In this document: one piece after another, positions 62,303-64,000 of the stretch | Position numbering within the stretch: the first letter of the stretch is position 1 | Layout: every line of letters starts with the position of its first letter | DNA from: Marinobacter sp. F3R08 | Lineage (GTDB): Bacteria; Pseudomonadota; Gammaproteobacteria; Pseudomonadales; Oleiphilaceae | NCBI RefSeq assembly: GCF_018860425.1 | Contig: NZ_JAHKPI010000008.1 | Location: 1 to 64,000 of the forward strand | DNA: 64,000 nt | Direction: 5' to 3' | The notes under the pieces: generated by a model | Seen by the model: the letters and a program-made list of their open reading frames with translations, nothing else | What the model was told of the DNA's origin: nothing | Database searches by the model: none | Position numbers and translations under genes: made by a program

Positions 62303-63415
62303 TCAGGGATTGACCTGCTGCACCTGAATATACCTCTGGCTTCGCCGGGTTCTGTCCTCAACCCGCCCCACCAACTGACCACAGGCTGCATCGATATCGT
62401 CACCCCTGGTTGTCCTGATCGTGGTGATGTAACCAGCCTCATTCAGAACGGTCTGGAACCGTCGGGTCGCGTTCATGCTCGGCCTCCGGAAATCACTCTC
62501 CGGGAAGGGATTAAACGGAATCAGGTTGATCTTGCATGGTAAATCCCGCAACAGCACTGCAAGCTCGCGAGCGTGTTCCGGTTGATCGTTCATACCCTCA
62601 ATAACGGTATACTCGATTGTCGCCTTGCGCTTGTCGGGCAACCGCGCAAAGTAGCGCTTGGTTGCGGCCAACAGCTCCGCGATCGGATACTTTTTATTAA
62701 GCGGCACCAACTTGTTACGCAACTCATCATTGGGGGCGTGCAGAGAAATGGCCAGTGAAACATCAGTAACTTCCGCCAGTCGATCCAGCGCCGGCACCAC
62801 ACCCGATGTACTAAGAGTAACCCGACGTTTGGATATCCCGTAAGCCAGATCTTCCATCATGAGATTCATGGCATCGACGACATTGTCGAAATTAAGCAAT
62901 GGTTCGCCCATGCCCATCATTACCACATTGGTAATCGGTCGGTCCGGACCCGGCTCAAACGGCATAAAGGCCTTGCGCGCAACCCACACCTGGCCGATGA
63001 CTTCCGCCGCCGTGAGGTTGCGATTGAAGCCACGTTTTCCCGTGGAGCAAAAGGTACAATCCAGGCTACAGCCAATCTGGGAGGAAACACAGAGCGTACC
63101 CCGTTCGCCATCCGGAATCAGCACGGTCTCAACACTGTTGCCATTGTCCATCCGCATTACCCACTTGCGGGTGCCGTCTTTGGACGTTTCGTCGTAGACC
63201 ACCTCAGGACCCCGAATTTCAGCCACCAGCTTGAGCTTTTCCCGGAGCGCCTTGCTCACATTGGTCATTTGATCGAAGTCATCAGCGCCACGCTGATGTA
63301 TCCACTGCAACACCTGAGTGGCACGAAAACGCTTCTCTCCAAGGGAATCAAAGAAAGCCTCCAGTTTCGCTTTCGGCATCCCGAGAAGATTGGTTTTTTC
63401 AGCGGCCGCTGTCAT
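62303..63415 (-). CDS. rlmN: Dual 23S rRNA/tRNA methyltransferase RlmN
   Basis: RlmN is a radical-SAM enzyme that methylates C2 of A2503 in 23S rRNA and A37 in some tRNAs. The ATG at 63415 with GAGG upstream gives 370 residues. The frame stays open 18 codons further upstream without family similarity. The [4Fe-4S] cysteines are C116, C120 and C123 in GCSLDCTFC. The SAM-binding GMGEPLLNF and the C-terminal catalytic Cys in [10 protein letters not shown] are present. It lies between ndk and pilF. Confidence 0.97.
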   Translation of the reverse strand: MTAAAEKTNLLGMPKAKLEAFFDSLGEKRFRATQVLQWIHQRGADDFDQMTNVSKALREKLKLVAEIRGPEVVYDETSKDGTRKWVMRMDNGNSVETVLIPDGERGTLCVSSQIGCSLDCTFCSTGKRGFNRNLTAAEVIGQVWVARKAFMPFEPGPDRPITNVVMMGMGEPLLNFDNVVDAMNLMMEDLAYGISKRRVTLSTSGVVPALDRLAEVTDVSLAISLHAPNDELRNKLVPLNKKYPIAELLAATKRYFARLPDKRKATIEYTVIEGMNDQPEHARELAVLLRDLPCKINLIPFNPFPESDFRRPSMNATRRFQTVLNEAGYITTIRTTRGDDIDAACGQLVGRVEDRTRRSQRYIQVQQVNP

Positions 63416-63478
63416 TTCATAACCTCGATCAGATAACCAATTCGGAGGCGACCGGATGATCGCCTCCAATCAACCAGA

Positions 63479-63907
63479 TCAGCCCCGCGGGCAGATCTCG
63501 TTGTCATTGAAGAAATAAGCGATTTCGCGCTCAGCGGAAGCCGCGGAATCAGAGCCGTGAACCGCGTTGGCATCGATAGAAGATGCAAAGTCCGCACGGA
63601 TAGTGCCGGCATCCGCTTCCTTCGGATTGGTCGCACCCATCAGATCGCGGTTTTTAAGAATGGCACCTTCGCCTTCCAGAGCCTGGACAACCACCGGACC
63701 GGAGGTCATGAAGGCAACCAGATCATTAAAAAACGGGCGCTCTTTGTGCTCGGCGTAGAAGCCTTCAGCCTGCTCCTGGGTCAGGTGCATCATTTTGGCA
63801 GCAACAATATTCAGGCCGGCTTTTTCGAAGCGACTGTAAATTTCGCCGATCACGTTCTTTGCTACCGCGTCGGGCTTGATAATAGAGAGCGTGCGCTCAG
63901 TTGCCAT
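63479..63907 (-). CDS. ndk: Nucleoside diphosphate kinase Ndk
   Basis: Ndk balances nucleoside triphosphates by phosphate exchange through a histidine. The ATG at 63907 has GGAGAAAG upstream and gives 142 residues, the normal length. The 21-codon upstream extension of the frame is not family-like. It has [20 protein letters not shown] at the start and the phospho-acceptor H117 in NAVHGSDS. It leads the leftward ndk-to-der block. Confidence 0.97.
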   Translation of the reverse strand: MATERTLSIIKPDAVAKNVIGEIYSRFEKAGLNIVAAKMMHLTQEQAEGFYAEHKERPFFNDLVAFMTSGPVVVQALEGEGAILKNRDLMGATNPKEADAGTIRADFASSIDANAVHGSDSAASAEREIAYFFNDNEICPRG

Positions 63908-63949
63908 GGTCTTTCTCCAGTTTGTGGATGGTAAAATTTCTGGCCTGCG

Positions 63950-63955
63950 ATTATA
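63950..63955 (-). promoter_or_regulatory. Consensus -10 box upstream of ndk
   Basis: TATAAT on the minus strand, placing a transcription start about 35 bases before the ndk ATG. The -35 position reads TAGGAA at 17 bases, a poor match, so the promoter may need an activator or be weak. The remaining bases to 64000 show no gene. Confidence 0.45.
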
Positions 63956-64000
63956 CGCAGTCCGGGGCAAACTTCCTACCGCACTGCACGGAGGCGGCTA

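Overview
The window reads as an ordinary chromosomal stretch of a free-living gammaproteobacterium, most likely Marinobacter or a close relative. This placement is an inference from gene order and protein similarity. The clues are the cheVR/flgA/flgMN flagellar set, sdhCDAB-sucAB-lpd-sucCD facing gltA, gntR-smc-zipA-ligA, trpS-scpAB-rluB, a fadBA operon, and ndk-rlmN-pilF-rodZ-ispG-hisS-yfgM-bamB-der. I see no insertion sequence, prophage, CRISPR array, integrase or rRNA. There are two tRNA genes, Gly(GCC) and Glu(TTC).

Layout. 1-3.9 kb holds flagellar and chemotaxis genes: a cut-off membrane transporter gene, cheR and cheV leftward, then flgA, flgM and flgN rightward. 3.9-10.9 kb holds a protein with tandem GspE-N-like repeats, a secreted cyclophilin, mnmC, a CBS-domain protein and a 916-residue lipoprotein. 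10.9-18.4 kb is ligA, zipA, smc and a GntR regulator. 18.6-23.4 kb has a diguanylate cyclase, then rluB, scpB, scpA and trpS. 23.5-36.4 kb is a TCA-cycle block of nine leftward genes (sdhC to sucD) with gltA divergent. 36.5-43.8 kb has a beta-hydroxyacid dehydrogenase, topA and fadBA. 44-52 kb mixes stress and unknown genes, uup, a MOSC protein, both tRNAs, a CbiX-like chelatase, an SDR epimerase and a small membrane protein. 52-54.6 kb is a membrane GGDEF-EAL protein. 54.6-64 kb is the der-to-ndk block.

No new defence or mobile system is visible. The best leads are regulatory and in small or unknown genes. Three sigma-28 (FliA) promoters, each with exactly 11 bp between boxes, precede cheV, flgM and, unexpectedly, the CBS-domain gene, which brings that gene into the flagellar regulon. 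A near-perfect ANR/FNR box lies upstream of a 50-residue membrane protein. The tryptophanyl-tRNA synthetase carries a four-cysteine motif like that of the iron-sulfur TrpRS of Thermotoga. Three copies of one half-site plus a second palindrome lie upstream of fadB. Two aminoacyl-tRNA synthetase genes (trpS, hisS) start with TTG.
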